A stretch of 43,528 nucleotides of DNA from a virus, in IMG/VR virus record IMGVR_UViG_3300011116_001238, positions 1-43,528 of that record. The stretch is one strand, 5' to 3'. Of the stretch, positions 33,526 to 41,671 are shown one piece after another. Under the pieces are notes generated by a model, which did not search any database, had not been told where the DNA came from, and saw only the letters and a program-made list of their open reading frames with translations. The translations under genes and the position numbers were made by a program. Positions within the stretch are counted from its first letter, which is position 1; every line of letters starts with the position of its first letter.

Positions 33526-35643
33526 CTATCTAAACCTTCCACCCATATTCATAAGTCTAGATTGAGGTAATCTCTTAATAATAATGCTTGTAAGACACTC
33601 ATAAGAAACAGCAGCTACGGCATCGCAAATATCATCTTTGTAACCAGATAAAGCTTTGATGTAAAATCTATTGCCTTTCCAAATTTTCTGTAAAAATAAA
33701 AATTGAGTTTTTGCTTCCTGCACTTCATTCAAGCTTTGAAGTTGATTATTTAAATCCATATAAACTCCGCCTGGTAAGTCATAAATATCAATTCTGTCTT
33801 CTCTAATAAGCTGAGATAATTCAGTATAAATTTTTTCTTTATATTCTTTATTGAATTGTCTTTCTACGACATTGATTCCAAAAGATTGTAATTTAATAAT
33901 TGATGATTGAGAATGCCATTGGTCAAAGCTAACTTGTTTAAATCTGAATCTTTGATGTAAATCAATAACGTAATCTTCAACTTCTCTTTCAGATACAGGC
34001 TGGTTTTTGGTTTTAGGATTCCAAAAATGTATGTGATCAATTATCACTCTTTTCATTGGAAGTTTATCTGGACCGTATTTTCCGTGCATATTTTCAGTAT
34101 GAGCTACTACTAAGGCATAATAATCTGATGTACGAGCTGGATCTAAATGACAATAATAATCTGTCAACCCATTGCCTTTTTCAGATCTATTTACCATTGA
34201 CATACTAGAAAACATCCTGTCAATAGAGTCTTGGGTAAACATTGGGTCAGAAGAAGATGCTCCAAACTCTGCCCCATATTGCATGGTATGTTCAACTGGA
34301 TTCTTTTTCTTTTGATCATCTAACCAAGCTTTATCAATGTTTGGATTTGTAAGCCATGTAGGAAGTCTCATTACAAGAGTTGATGGATCATCTTGTCTGT
34401 TTTCATGGAGATCATAAAGTAAACCAATAGGGCCTTTAGGGTTAGATAACATCATCATTTTGCCATCTTTACCAAATGTAGCTAAGGATGGCTTCAATTC
34501 ATCATATAATGCATAATCTACACCAGATTCTGGGTTGTCACCAGCCATAGCGGCAACCTCATCCATGATAATACACCAGCAAGTTAAACCAACAAGGCCA
34601 GACGCATTACTAGAACCACATCTTAAAACTAAACTGCCAGCAAAAAGGTTTAATCCTTTTTCATTTCTTCTTTCGTTTTCAATTCTGTCATGATCAGAAT
34701 AGAACCGCATTTCAAGTTCTGTATCTTTTCCAATATAAGGTCCGAAAAATGGAGAAGCTAAAACTGTTTGTTTAATTTTAGAGAAAATAGCTTTTTTTGC
34801 TTGTTCTTCGTTTCTAGCAACATTCAATAGAACAATTTCATCAAATTCCATCAAACCATATCTTGCTTGAGGATGTCCCATAGAAATTAATCGATCCAAT
34901 TCATAAAGTGCCATGGCTGACACAAGGAATGATTTTCCAGAACGTCTACCGAGTACTAAAACCAATTCTTGAAATTTATATCTCTTAGTACATTTCTCTG
35001 TAACTTGCATTCTTAACTTTGGATCAAATTCTTCAGAATATAATAAATCTTTTTCTGATTGAAAATTGTCAAGAATCGGTCTTTCTTCTAATTCTTTTAC
35101 TTGTCTTTCAGAATCGGGATTTGTTGCTTCTTCTCTAGCTTGTGAATATCTTTCAATTTTTATTTCATTTGTCTGTCTTTTGCACTGTAAGCAAGGAGAG
35201 TTAACAATAGAGAATATTGTTTTAAATTGTCTATTTTCTTTTCTAGCCTTATAAAAAGATTCTTCATTGGTATGTATGTATTCCCAAACACAGCCTTTAC
35301 AATCTATATCATTGTCAACATCATTTATTTCTAAATTTGTATTACCTTCCTGTCCCATGTAAAAACACTTTAAAATTAATTTTTGCCATGGATAGGGTTT
35401 TAGATTACAAAAATATGGATGCTCAATAAAAGTAACAATATCAACAATTTGATCTGGATTAAACCTAGATTTATCAGGCACATTAGGAGGCGCAACTTCA
35501 CTTCTTACGCTAGGAGCAATTTCATCTAAAAATTCTGCTGCGTATCCCTGTTCTTTAAAATAATCTGTTATTTTACTTGCTTGTTGCAACATCTGACTTT
35601 TGAGTTCATTTTGTTGCAACTTAGCTGTGTTAGGTTTTCTCAT
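33526..35643 (-). CDS. terL: Terminase large subunit (ATPase-nuclease), with N-terminal zinc-finger insertion
   Basis: A 705-residue packaging motor. The ATPase domain has Walker A GRRSGKS (232-238), Walker B IIMDE (358-362) and coupling motif SNPKG (400-404). The RNase-H-like nuclease has Asp501 in HLDPARTSD, Asp574 in SFDQWHS and Asp671/Asp674 in KDDICDAV. An N-terminal region (about 60-200) contains Cys115-x2-Cys118 and Cys151-x2-Cys154, a probable zinc finger not seen in ordinary TerL proteins, which are typically 450-620 residues. It cuts concatemers and drives DNA through the portal using ATP. It follows the methyltransferase gene at 1 nt, and no small terminase is immediately adjacent, although the 36404 protein is a candidate. 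Start ATG 35643 has a GTAAATAA spacer. Confidence 0.95.
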   Translation of the reverse strand: MRKPNTAKLQQNELKSQMLQQASKITDYFKEQGYAAEFLDEIAPSVRSEVAPPNVPDKSRFNPDQIVDIVTFIEHPYFCNLKPYPWQKLILKCFYMGQEGNTNLEINDVDNDIDCKGCVWEYIHTNEESFYKARKENRQFKTIFSIVNSPCLQCKRQTNEIKIERYSQAREEATNPDSERQVKELEERPILDNFQSEKDLLYSEEFDPKLRMQVTEKCTKRYKFQELVLVLGRRSGKSFLVSAMALYELDRLISMGHPQARYGLMEFDEIVLLNVARNEEQAKKAIFSKIKQTVLASPFFGPYIGKDTELEMRFYSDHDRIENERRNEKGLNLFAGSLVLRCGSSNASGLVGLTCWCIIMDEVAAMAGDNPESGVDYALYDELKPSLATFGKDGKMMMLSNPKGPIGLLYDLHENRQDDPSTLVMRLPTWLTNPNIDKAWLDDQKKKNPVEHTMQYGAEFGASSSDPMFTQDSIDRMFSSMSMVNRSEKGNGLTDYYCHLDPARTSDYYALVVAHTENMHGKYGPDKLPMKRVIIDHIHFWNPKTKNQPVSEREVEDYVIDLHQRFRFKQVSFDQWHSQSSIIKLQSFGINVVERQFNKEYKEKIYTELSQLIREDRIDIYDLPGGVYMDLNNQLQSLNEVQEAKTQFLFLQKIWKGNRFYIKALSGYKDDICDAVAAVSYECLTSIIIKRLPQSRLMNMGGRFR

Positions 35644-36402
35644 TTATTTACTGCATTGAACATATATCCATTGAGTATGAATATAGTCGTCAAAAGATTT
35701 TTCAATTTTATATGTAATATTTTTAAAACCAATTTTAGTAAGATCAGAAATAATTTGTTCTGGAGAAGTTACTCTTACATCATATTCGCCATTAGATCCA
35801 ATAGCATCATAAACATCATCATAATAATTTGCCACTCTTAAATTTACTGGAACTGTAAGTGTTCCTGTTCTCATTAAGCAGAAAAATTTATCAGGATAAT
35901 TTCTTTCATGTATATTTGAACCGTAACCCATTTGGAATGTAAAAACACCATCATTTTTCATAATTCTATAAACTTCTTCCATAAGTTTATATCTAAGCTT
36001 GTAAACTGCTAAATATTGAAAAACTAATGAAGAAATAACAAAATCAAATTGTTCATCTTTAAAAATCTTCAGATTTCTTCCTGACACTTTATGGAATTTA
36101 CATTTTTCTTCAAATGTTGTCGTACATTGATCAACATTCTTTTTACTTAAGTCAACAGCATCAATTCTACTCCAATTTGCTAACTTTAATAAATTATTTA
36201 CATTTCTTCCTAAACCTGTGCCTAAATCAAAAGCTTTCTTATCTTGCCATAGCTCAGGATTTTCTTTAACAGGACCTAATAAATAATCCCAATACAAGGG
36301 ATTTAAATCATGTCTATCATAATAAGATGTTCCTATTACATGCTCATTATTTAACATTTCAATATATTTACTTAACTCATCATTATTTGTCGAAAAAAAC
36401 AT
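35644..36402 (-). CDS. Class I SAM-dependent methyltransferase
   Basis: A 252-residue Rossmann methyltransferase. Motif I is FDLGTGLGRN (about 53-62), the acidic end of strand 2 is DAVDLS, and DFVISSLVFQYL and a FQMGYG late strand mark the remaining SAM-fold elements. There is no DPPY/NPPY motif, so base-N6 adenine or cytosine methylation is unlikely. The general type resembles small-molecule, glycan or protein methyltransferases. It begins 1 nt after the previous stop and ends directly at the terminase start, so it is co-expressed with packaging genes. The substrate is unknown; virion glycan or a host small molecule are possible. An AGGATAATTAAT ribosome site precedes ATG 36402. Confidence 0.8.
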   Translation of the reverse strand: MFFSTNNDELSKYIEMLNNEHVIGTSYYDRHDLNPLYWDYLLGPVKENPELWQDKKAFDLGTGLGRNVNNLLKLANWSRIDAVDLSKKNVDQCTTTFEEKCKFHKVSGRNLKIFKDEQFDFVISSLVFQYLAVYKLRYKLMEEVYRIMKNDGVFTFQMGYGSNIHERNYPDKFFCLMRTGTLTVPVNLRVANYYDDVYDAIGSNGEYDVRVTSPEQIISDLTKIGFKNITYKIEKSFDDYIHTQWIYVQCSK

Positions 36403-36403
36403 A

Positions 36404-37108
36404 TTAATTATCCTGTTGTATTTGATTTCTTAACTGAACTAACTTTTCTCTAATTTTCTTCTTGTCTGCTTCGGATTCCATTTCTTCGTGTAAATCCATT
36501 AAGATTTCAAAAATATTAATTGAATACACACCTCTGTTATCTCTGGCTTCTTTTAGTTGTAGAATTTTGCTAATTAGTTTTTCAACCATTTGAGCTCTTC
36601 TAAGTTTTAGATCATTATTTTTTGAACAATCCATGCCTCTTATGTCATCGAGTTCAACAAGAAGAGCTGTTAATGCTAATTGATGTTCTCTAAAAATCCA
36701 AGGAGCAATTAATTCTTCTCTTTGTTCATAATTTTTTAAACCTGATGTTGCAATTTTCTTAAAATCACAATGGTTTTCCATGTGAGTGTTAACTTGAACC
36801 CAATTTAGTTTTGCATCATAATGTTTAGCAAAATAATGAATAACAGATTGAGGTTTTTTACCACTTTCTAAAAAAACATGTTCAGCTAAATCTCTAAATG
36901 ACGAAGTACAAATAACGCATCTAGGTTCTAAAAATTGGGGATAAGAAATATCAGACATACTATCAGGAGGAATAGGAACAATAGGCCTTTCACCCTCCTT
37001 CAGATCACTAAACATTCTTGATGGCTTTTTGTCATCTTTTACAGGTATATTTTCCTGTACTGGAGCTATTGCGTCAACAATATCTACATCTTCAGTATTA
37101 TCACTCAT
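36404..37108 (-). CDS. Possible terminase small subunit with zinc-like Cys/His motif
   Basis: A 234-residue protein upstream of the methyltransferase and terL, in the usual place of a small terminase subunit. The N-terminus is acidic and disordered. Residues 60-115 contain CVIC (64-67) and a late H-x3-H-C (109-114), a probable zinc site enclosing a helix-turn-helix-like stretch (KPQSVIHYFAKHY, then LNWVQVNTHM). The C-terminal half is helical coiled-coil, consistent with oligomerisation. Small terminase subunits combine an HTH with an oligomerisation coiled coil, so the assignment is plausible but not proven. ATG 37108 is chosen because an earlier in-frame start would lie inside the terminator at 37130-37158. 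Confidence 0.45.
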   Translation of the reverse strand: MSDNTEDVDIVDAIAPVQENIPVKDDKKPSRMFSDLKEGERPIVPIPPDSMSDISYPQFLEPRCVICTSSFRDLAEHVFLESGKKPQSVIHYFAKHYDAKLNWVQVNTHMENHCDFKKIATSGLKNYEQREELIAPWIFREHQLALTALLVELDDIRGMDCSKNNDLKLRRAQMVEKLISKILQLKEARDNRGVYSINIFEILMDLHEEMESEADKKKIREKLVQLRNQIQQDN

Positions 37109-37129
37109 AATTGTTCTTATACAAAGCAA

Positions 37130-37158
37130 AATAAGCCGCATAAAATATGCGGCTTATT
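37130..37158. terminator. Strong bidirectional terminator before the packaging genes
   Basis: A 13-bp perfect stem (AATAAGCCGCATA / TATGCGGCTTATT) with an AAA loop and flanking A/T runs, 17 nt after the stop at 37176. It separates the 37886 gene from the packaging operon, which must start downstream of it. TATAAG at about 37111-37119 could be a -10 box, but is uncertain. Confidence 0.9.
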
Positions 37159-37175
37159 TTTCGAATACCTTAAAA

Positions 37176-37886
37176 TTAATCTTTTAGAGCTCTTTTAAGT
37201 CTTTCATATGGAGAAACGGCATCAGCAGCCTTCACTAAAAATTCGTCTGCTAAACCAAATAATTCATAGTTGCCTTCAATAAATTTATCACTGTTAGAAG
37301 TAGCAGTGGATAAATTTACTTCAGCTGTTCCATTTTTCATAGAGACAACTACTTTGTCTTTAGAAGCAGTTTTAATTTGGGCATCATTTTTTTGAGCTAA
37401 TAAAACATTGTTCAATAATGCTTCTTCTACCCAAGGCTTTAATTCATTATGGAGAGCAACTCTAGCATTATAGCTTTTTTTAGCTAATTCTGCGAGTCTT
37501 TTCCATGAATCATATCCTTTGTCATCAACCTGAACAATAGCAAATCTATTTTTAGTCAGCTTATTGACAAATTCTTTAGCACTTAATTTTTGTAAAGTTT
37601 TTTCAATAATAGGAGCGCAATCAGAGTATTTTGTAGCAACTACAGATACTTCAGCGGCTGTTCTTACTGAATTATTATCGTCAAATAAATTAGAAGCAAC
37701 TCTTGTAGCTAATTCGATATCATAGTTATCGGCTGCTAACAATTCAATAACTTCGCCTTTATTGAAACCTTGATTTTTAAGCTTTAATGCTTGAGAGTTA
37801 GCTACAACTTTCATACCACTGGAGTGACCCTTGAGTTCGTTGCGCCAATTATAAATCATATCATCGGATGTATTTTTTTCAACCAC
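37176..37886 (-). CDS. Hypothetical phage protein in its own transcription unit
   Basis: A 236-residue, mostly helical soluble protein with no recognised family. It carries RVAS (62), RTAA (75) and KTAS (172), like the proteins of the head module. The start is GTG 37886 with an AGGGAG ribosome site 8 nt upstream. It is flanked by a hairpin upstream (37909-37938) and a strong terminator downstream (37130-37158), so it is the only gene of its unit, an arrangement typical of strongly expressed phage structural or internal proteins. The last 60 residues contain a compact FIEGNYELFGLADEF segment. Role unknown; an internal head protein is a reasonable guess from the motifs. Confidence 0.6.
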   Translation of the reverse strand: MVEKNTSDDMIYNWRNELKGHSSGMKVVANSQALKLKNQGFNKGEVIELLAADNYDIELATRVASNLFDDNNSVRTAAEVSVVATKYSDCAPIIEKTLQKLSAKEFVNKLTKNRFAIVQVDDKGYDSWKRLAELAKKSYNARVALHNELKPWVEEALLNNVLLAQKNDAQIKTASKDKVVVSMKNGTAEVNLSTATSNSDKFIEGNYELFGLADEFLVKAADAVSPYERLKRALKD

Positions 37887-37908
37887 AGTGATTTCTCCCT
37901 TAAATAAA

Positions 37909-37938
37909 AATTCCCTTTAGTTTAGCTTAAAGGGAATT
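37909..37938 (-). terminator. Intrinsic terminator between the sigma-factor operon and the 37886 gene
   Basis: An 11-bp perfect stem (AATTCCCTTTA / TAAAGGGAATT) with an 8-nt loop followed on the minus strand by TTTTTATTT. It lies 46 nt after the stop at 37985 and just before the ribosome site of the 37886 gene. The rest of the 37887-37984 gap is very AT-rich. Confidence 0.85.
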
Positions 37939-37984
37939 ATTGGAACATATAAATATAATACCAAAATAAAAATATAATATTCCT

Positions 37985-38548
37985 TTAAAAATCAAGAAAA
38001 TCATCACCAAGTATTTTTTTCATACTTTCATGCGCTTTTGATAATCTTTTAGAAAAAGAGCTTTGTGATATTTTCAATTCTTCAGCAGCTTCTTTTTGAT
38101 CTAAGCCTTGGAAATAATACAAATCTAAAACAATTCTATCTTTAACATTTAACTTATTTAAAGCAGATTGAATAACAATAACATTTGTAAGTTTATTAAA
38201 TGGATCAACTAAAGAAGATTCATCTATATTATCATCGCTGTATTCATTGGTTACATATTTGTCAGAAACATATCTGAATAAATTTATATCTATTCTAGTG
38301 GATAAAAAATAAGAAAAATATGTTAAATTAGGGTCATATTGATTTACTAGCTTGATAAAAACAAAAATTGAATCAGCTAATATATCTTCCTTGTAAACTG
38401 ATAATTTAGGCTCTTTTGCTACACATCTTGAAATAGAAGACAGCATTAAAGGACGATAAAATTCATACAATTCAAAAATTGAATTATTATCTCCAGCCTT
38501 GCATTTTGCTACAAGAGAATTTATATATTTATATTTATCTTCAAGCAT
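37985..38548 (-). CDS. Small sigma-70-family (ECF-like) sigma factor
   Basis: A 187-residue protein with the two-domain plan of small sigma factors. Region 2 (about residues 10-100) contains the DILADSIFVFIKLVNQYDPN core-binding segment and the YFSYFLSTRIDINLFRY promoter-melting stretch. Region 4 (about 125-180) has LNVKDRIVLDLYYFQGLDQKEAAEELKIS leading into a helix-turn-helix (quoted in parts: KEAAEELKISQSSFSKRL). There is no region 1.1 or region 3. Such phage-encoded sigma factors redirect host RNA polymerase to phage genes, typically middle or late. It is the last gene of the replication operon and lies next to the head-gene region it might switch on (inference). It lies 7 nt downstream of the HolA-like gene. 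Confidence 0.85.
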   Translation of the reverse strand: MLEDKYKYINSLVAKCKAGDNNSIFELYEFYRPLMLSSISRCVAKEPKLSVYKEDILADSIFVFIKLVNQYDPNLTYFSYFLSTRIDINLFRYVSDKYVTNEYSDDNIDESSLVDPFNKLTNVIVIQSALNKLNVKDRIVLDLYYFQGLDQKEAAEELKISQSSFSKRLSKAHESMKKILGDDFLDF

Positions 38549-38555
38549 AGATGAA

Positions 38556-39548
38556 TTATACAGAACAGATTTTAGAAATCATGAAGAATAAAACATGATC
38601 TCTTGAGCCGTTATTTCTAAGATCTTTAATAGCATCAACTACAATAATGATAATTGTTGATAATTGTTGTGTGTTCTTGGTATTCTTTGACAATTCAATC
38701 TTTACTCTTATCGGATTCTCTGATAATTTAGTAAAGTTTGTTTCGGTCCATTCTTTATTGTAATATTTTCCTAGCAAATCTTGAAGTTCTAAAATTGATA
38801 TAACTTCATCAGGATTTCTAATATTTTTTTCTTTGCAGCTAGAAATCTTAAGTAAAAAATACAATTGATATAGAAGAATCATTAGGAGTCCTTGTTCTCC
38901 AATAGATTCACATAAGAACCCTGCTAAATGCAAGCTTTTATCTTTATTATTTGAAAGTAAGGCTTCGATGAATTCAAAGATATCGCCATCCTTATTAAAT
39001 AAACTTTCAGAAAAATCTCCAATAGTTATTTTGTTATTTATAGAAGTCAATTTATTTATTTCTTGAGATAATAAATCAATATCGTAACAAATTTTTTCTT
39101 TCTTAGATATCTTTGACTTTACACGCATCAATGGGCAGTTTTTATATAGCCACTCATAACAATCATAATCCATTTCAATTCCAGGTGCTAAAGCTTTGTT
39201 TATAGCTCTTTTTAAGTTGGAATAATCTCCAATAACAGGAGGCGATAAATCGATTATGAGATTAGCTTTTTTGATTTTTGATATTATGCTTATTCGACCA
39301 TCAAAAGAATCATCATTATAAAACAAAAAATGAAATCCTTTGTTGTTATCTATTTGTTGTGAGATAATTTTTAGATTTTCATTAGATGGATTGTCATGAA
39401 AAAACAATTTATTCTTATCGAAAAAAATTGAATAACTTTTGATGTGTTTAACTGGATCATCTACAAAAACAATTGAATGCCCTGGATAATCATTTTTGAT
39501 GTGACTGATCGCTTGATTTTTTGATCCAATATAAATTCTCGAATTCAT
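38556..39548 (-). CDS. DNA polymerase III delta-like clamp-loader subunit
   Basis: A 330-residue protein with the layout of HolA (delta). An N-terminal alpha/beta AAA-like domain without Walker motifs carries an LIIDLSPP-type strand in place of the delta loop region. Residues about 155-245 match the delta pattern: DIDLLSQEINKLTSI, then ITIGDF, IFEFIEALLSNN, and a LLMILLYQLYFLLKI helix. HolA is about 340 residues, so length fits. Delta opens the sliding clamp ring in the clamp loader. The assignment is by pattern, since sequence identity between deltas is low. It lies 2 nt downstream of the DnaN-like gene, and a DnaX-like gene is 3 kb upstream in the same operon, so the phage appears to carry its own loader subunits. 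Confidence 0.7.
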   Translation of the reverse strand: MNSRIYIGSKNQAISHIKNDYPGHSIVFVDDPVKHIKSYSIFFDKNKLFFHDNPSNENLKIISQQIDNNKGFHFLFYNDDSFDGRISIISKIKKANLIIDLSPPVIGDYSNLKRAINKALAPGIEMDYDCYEWLYKNCPLMRVKSKISKKEKICYDIDLLSQEINKLTSINNKITIGDFSESLFNKDGDIFEFIEALLSNNKDKSLHLAGFLCESIGEQGLLMILLYQLYFLLKISSCKEKNIRNPDEVISILELQDLLGKYYNKEWTETNFTKLSENPIRVKIELSKNTKNTQQLSTIIIIVVDAIKDLRNNGSRDHVLFFMISKICSV

Positions 39549-39550
39549 AA

Positions 39551-40642
39551 TTATTCCATTGGGAAAAGAATATGCTCGAATTTTCCAGATTCAATCATAA
39601 GAAGATTGTAACTGTTGAATTCAAGAATATTAATAATTATATCAGTTTCAGATAAAATTTCAAGAATCTTTATCAAATGCGAAGATAGATAAGATACTTT
39701 TATAGATTCTACATTATTATCTAAAATGATAGAGTCAACTACAGCTCCTTTATCAGAACTGTTTCCAGATAGAGATAATTTATCATCACAAAAATTTAAC
39801 TCTGTGTTGAGTGAATTGGTAATACTTGATACAAATTTCAAAGACTTTAAGAAAGATTGTCTATCAAGCTTGCAAGACAATACAAAATTAGCATCTAAAA
39901 ATTGAGATAAATTGTCAAATGTATCAATATCGACCTTAGACCCTAAAGAAGCTACAATATAGCCATTTTGCCATGAAATTAGCAGCTTATTAAGGTCAAG
40001 GCTATATCTAAAGTCATGCTTGCGATCAAGAAAATAAATTAGAACATCTGCGGTTTGTTTGTCAATTATATAGGAATTATCCTTATCAACTTCTCCGAAG
40101 AATGAAATCCTATGTTTATCTGATGACTGAGAATTAATTGTTCCATTTATATTGAAATTAATTGAATTATAAGGATAATCATCATTTTCATTAGAGCAGC
40201 TAAAAGCTGTCATTTTGAAAGCTTCGATTAATAATTCGGCATCTAATTTTAATAAAGAATGTTCTTTTAATTCAGGTGGCTTATTACAAGGTGAAGTTTT
40301 TAATGCAACTCTGGTCTTTTTGTTTCCAAATATTAATGTATTTTCTTCAAAATTATATACAAACTGAATTTCATCTGCGGGAAAATTATTAAATGCTGAA
40401 TAGAATAAATTCATGTCTAAAGCAAAACAATAATCTTCCTCGCAAATCAAATCAATAAGAGACCAGCCTGATTCGCAAAACATAGTATTAACATATAAAT
40501 TCAATTTATCATTTTTGATATAAAAAATTAAACTTTCGTTAGTAGATGATTTATTTTCTTTCATAGAAAGTTTTGTTTTTTCAAGCCTATTCAACAGGCT
40601 AAAAATGTACAAATGCTCTGCCTTATTTAGCTTAAACTTCAA
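39551..40642 (-). CDS. DnaN-like DNA polymerase sliding clamp
   Basis: A 363-residue protein matching the bacterial beta clamp in length (about 366) and three-domain repeat. The middle domain has the FSCSNENDDYPYNSINFNI and SSDKHRISFFGE segments, which match beta-clamp motifs (FxxSxDExRxxLxGV and DGHRLAxxx). The C-terminal domain contains an SYLSSHLIKILEIL helix and ends with LLMIESGKFEHILFPME; beta clamps end with a similar ...MPMR/L strand. Residue identity is low, so it is divergent. It encircles DNA and tethers the polymerase and repair factors. Phages of the T4 type use a trimeric gp45 instead, so a dimeric beta-type clamp is noteworthy. It overlaps the PurA-like gene by 4 nt. Confidence 0.8.
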   Translation of the reverse strand: MKFKLNKAEHLYIFSLLNRLEKTKLSMKENKSSTNESLIFYIKNDKLNLYVNTMFCESGWSLIDLICEEDYCFALDMNLFYSAFNNFPADEIQFVYNFEENTLIFGNKKTRVALKTSPCNKPPELKEHSLLKLDAELLIEAFKMTAFSCSNENDDYPYNSINFNINGTINSQSSDKHRISFFGEVDKDNSYIIDKQTADVLIYFLDRKHDFRYSLDLNKLLISWQNGYIVASLGSKVDIDTFDNLSQFLDANFVLSCKLDRQSFLKSLKFVSSITNSLNTELNFCDDKLSLSGNSSDKGAVVDSIILDNNVESIKVSYLSSHLIKILEILSETDIIINILEFNSYNLLMIESGKFEHILFPME

Positions 40643-41634
40643 TGTAATTGTCCTTGGAATTCTATTTCAATTTTTGGAATACGCTGAGTTATATGGCTGA
40701 TAAGGCACAGCATAAACGTACCTTCGTCATCCACTGAATGCAGCTTACCATTACCATACCAATTCCATCCACCTAAAACTTGATCAAGCACATCCATCTT
40801 ATTTATAATCAGCTTTGTAATACCATTCATTTGGCAAGCTATAACCACTTCGTCAAGATTCAGCCAGTCGATTTGTCTTGGCCTACCTGTTGTGGCACCG
40901 AACTCTTGACCAATCTCACGCAATTGTTTAAATCTATCGTCGTTTTTTTGGTATCCTTTAGCTCCAACATAGGTAGAATAACACTTGATAACCCCGACAA
41001 CATCCCGTACTTGCTTAAAATTGAAACCATTATTTAATACTGCTCCTACTCCTGTGTTTGAGGAAGTTACATAAGGATAATCACCAAAATCAATATCAAG
41101 CCAATATCCTTGAGCGCCTTCAGCTAAAAAGTTCTTGGGCGTGGAATGTATGAGATCATACATATTGGTAATATATGGAGCTAATTCTGGAACATCTTTG
41201 GCACGAAGACCTGTACGGCCAACTTTGTCTTTATAACAAGGGCCATTTCCAGTGCGAGTAGTTCCAATTTTAGTATCTTTGGAATCTTCGTCAATGTGAT
41301 CTTTGGTAATTATGTGTGCGTTTTCTGCTATTTTGAGGATCGATGTATCAAATCCAAATCCTTCAAGATATTCAAGTTCATCAAATAATTTTTGTGTATT
41401 GATAACACAACCATTACCGATGACGCTAGGGATGCCATGCAGAATACCACAAGGAACAAGGTGTGTAACAATTTTCTCTCCATTGAGGTAAATCGTATGA
41501 CCTGCATTTCCTCCTCCATTGAAGCGAAACACATAGTCATATCCACCAGATGCAGCCATTTGATTGGCTATTTTTCCCTTGCCTTCATCGCCATATTGCA
41601 TGCCGATTACAACGTCAACAATCGAAGTTTCCAT
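40639..41634 (-). CDS. Adenylosuccinate synthetase, short archaeal/viral type (PurA/PurZ family)
   Basis: A 331-residue protein with all hallmarks of the PurA fold: GMQYGDEGKGK (P-loop, catalytic Asp in GDEGKG), GGGNAGHT with the catalytic His, IGTTRTGNGPCYKDK and VGRTG for the nucleotide, VTSSNTG, ATTGRPRQ (Asp-binding loop) and NKMDVLD (guanine recognition). Bacterial PurA is about 430 residues; this one lacks about 100 residues in the middle, like archaeal PurA and the PurZ enzymes of phages with 2-aminoadenine DNA. It keeps Asp in GDEGKG, which PurZ enzymes are reported to replace, and the NKxD guanine motif, so it reads as GTP-using PurA or PurZ0-like. It normally makes adenylosuccinate from IMP and aspartate. 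Its place between clamp and polymerase-accessory genes suggests support of DNA precursor synthesis. Confidence 0.85.
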   Translation of the reverse strand: METSIVDVVIGMQYGDEGKGKIANQMAASGGYDYVFRFNGGGNAGHTIYLNGEKIVTHLVPCGILHGIPSVIGNGCVINTQKLFDELEYLEGFGFDTSILKIAENAHIITKDHIDEDSKDTKIGTTRTGNGPCYKDKVGRTGLRAKDVPELAPYITNMYDLIHSTPKNFLAEGAQGYWLDIDFGDYPYVTSSNTGVGAVLNNGFNFKQVRDVVGVIKCYSTYVGAKGYQKNDDRFKQLREIGQEFGATTGRPRQIDWLNLDEVVIACQMNGITKLIINKMDVLDQVLGGWNWYGNGKLHSVDDEGTFMLCLISHITQRIPKIEIEFQGQLH

Positions 41635-41671
41635 ATGTTAATTCTACTTCATCGTAGAAAAGAAAGCAAGT

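Noticed and set aside
40639-41634. Calling the gene purZ (2-aminoadenine DNA pathway) outright.
   Set aside because: The catalytic Asp of PurA (GDEGKG) and the guanine motif are intact, and no partner genes of the Z pathway are visible; kept as PurA/PurZ family.
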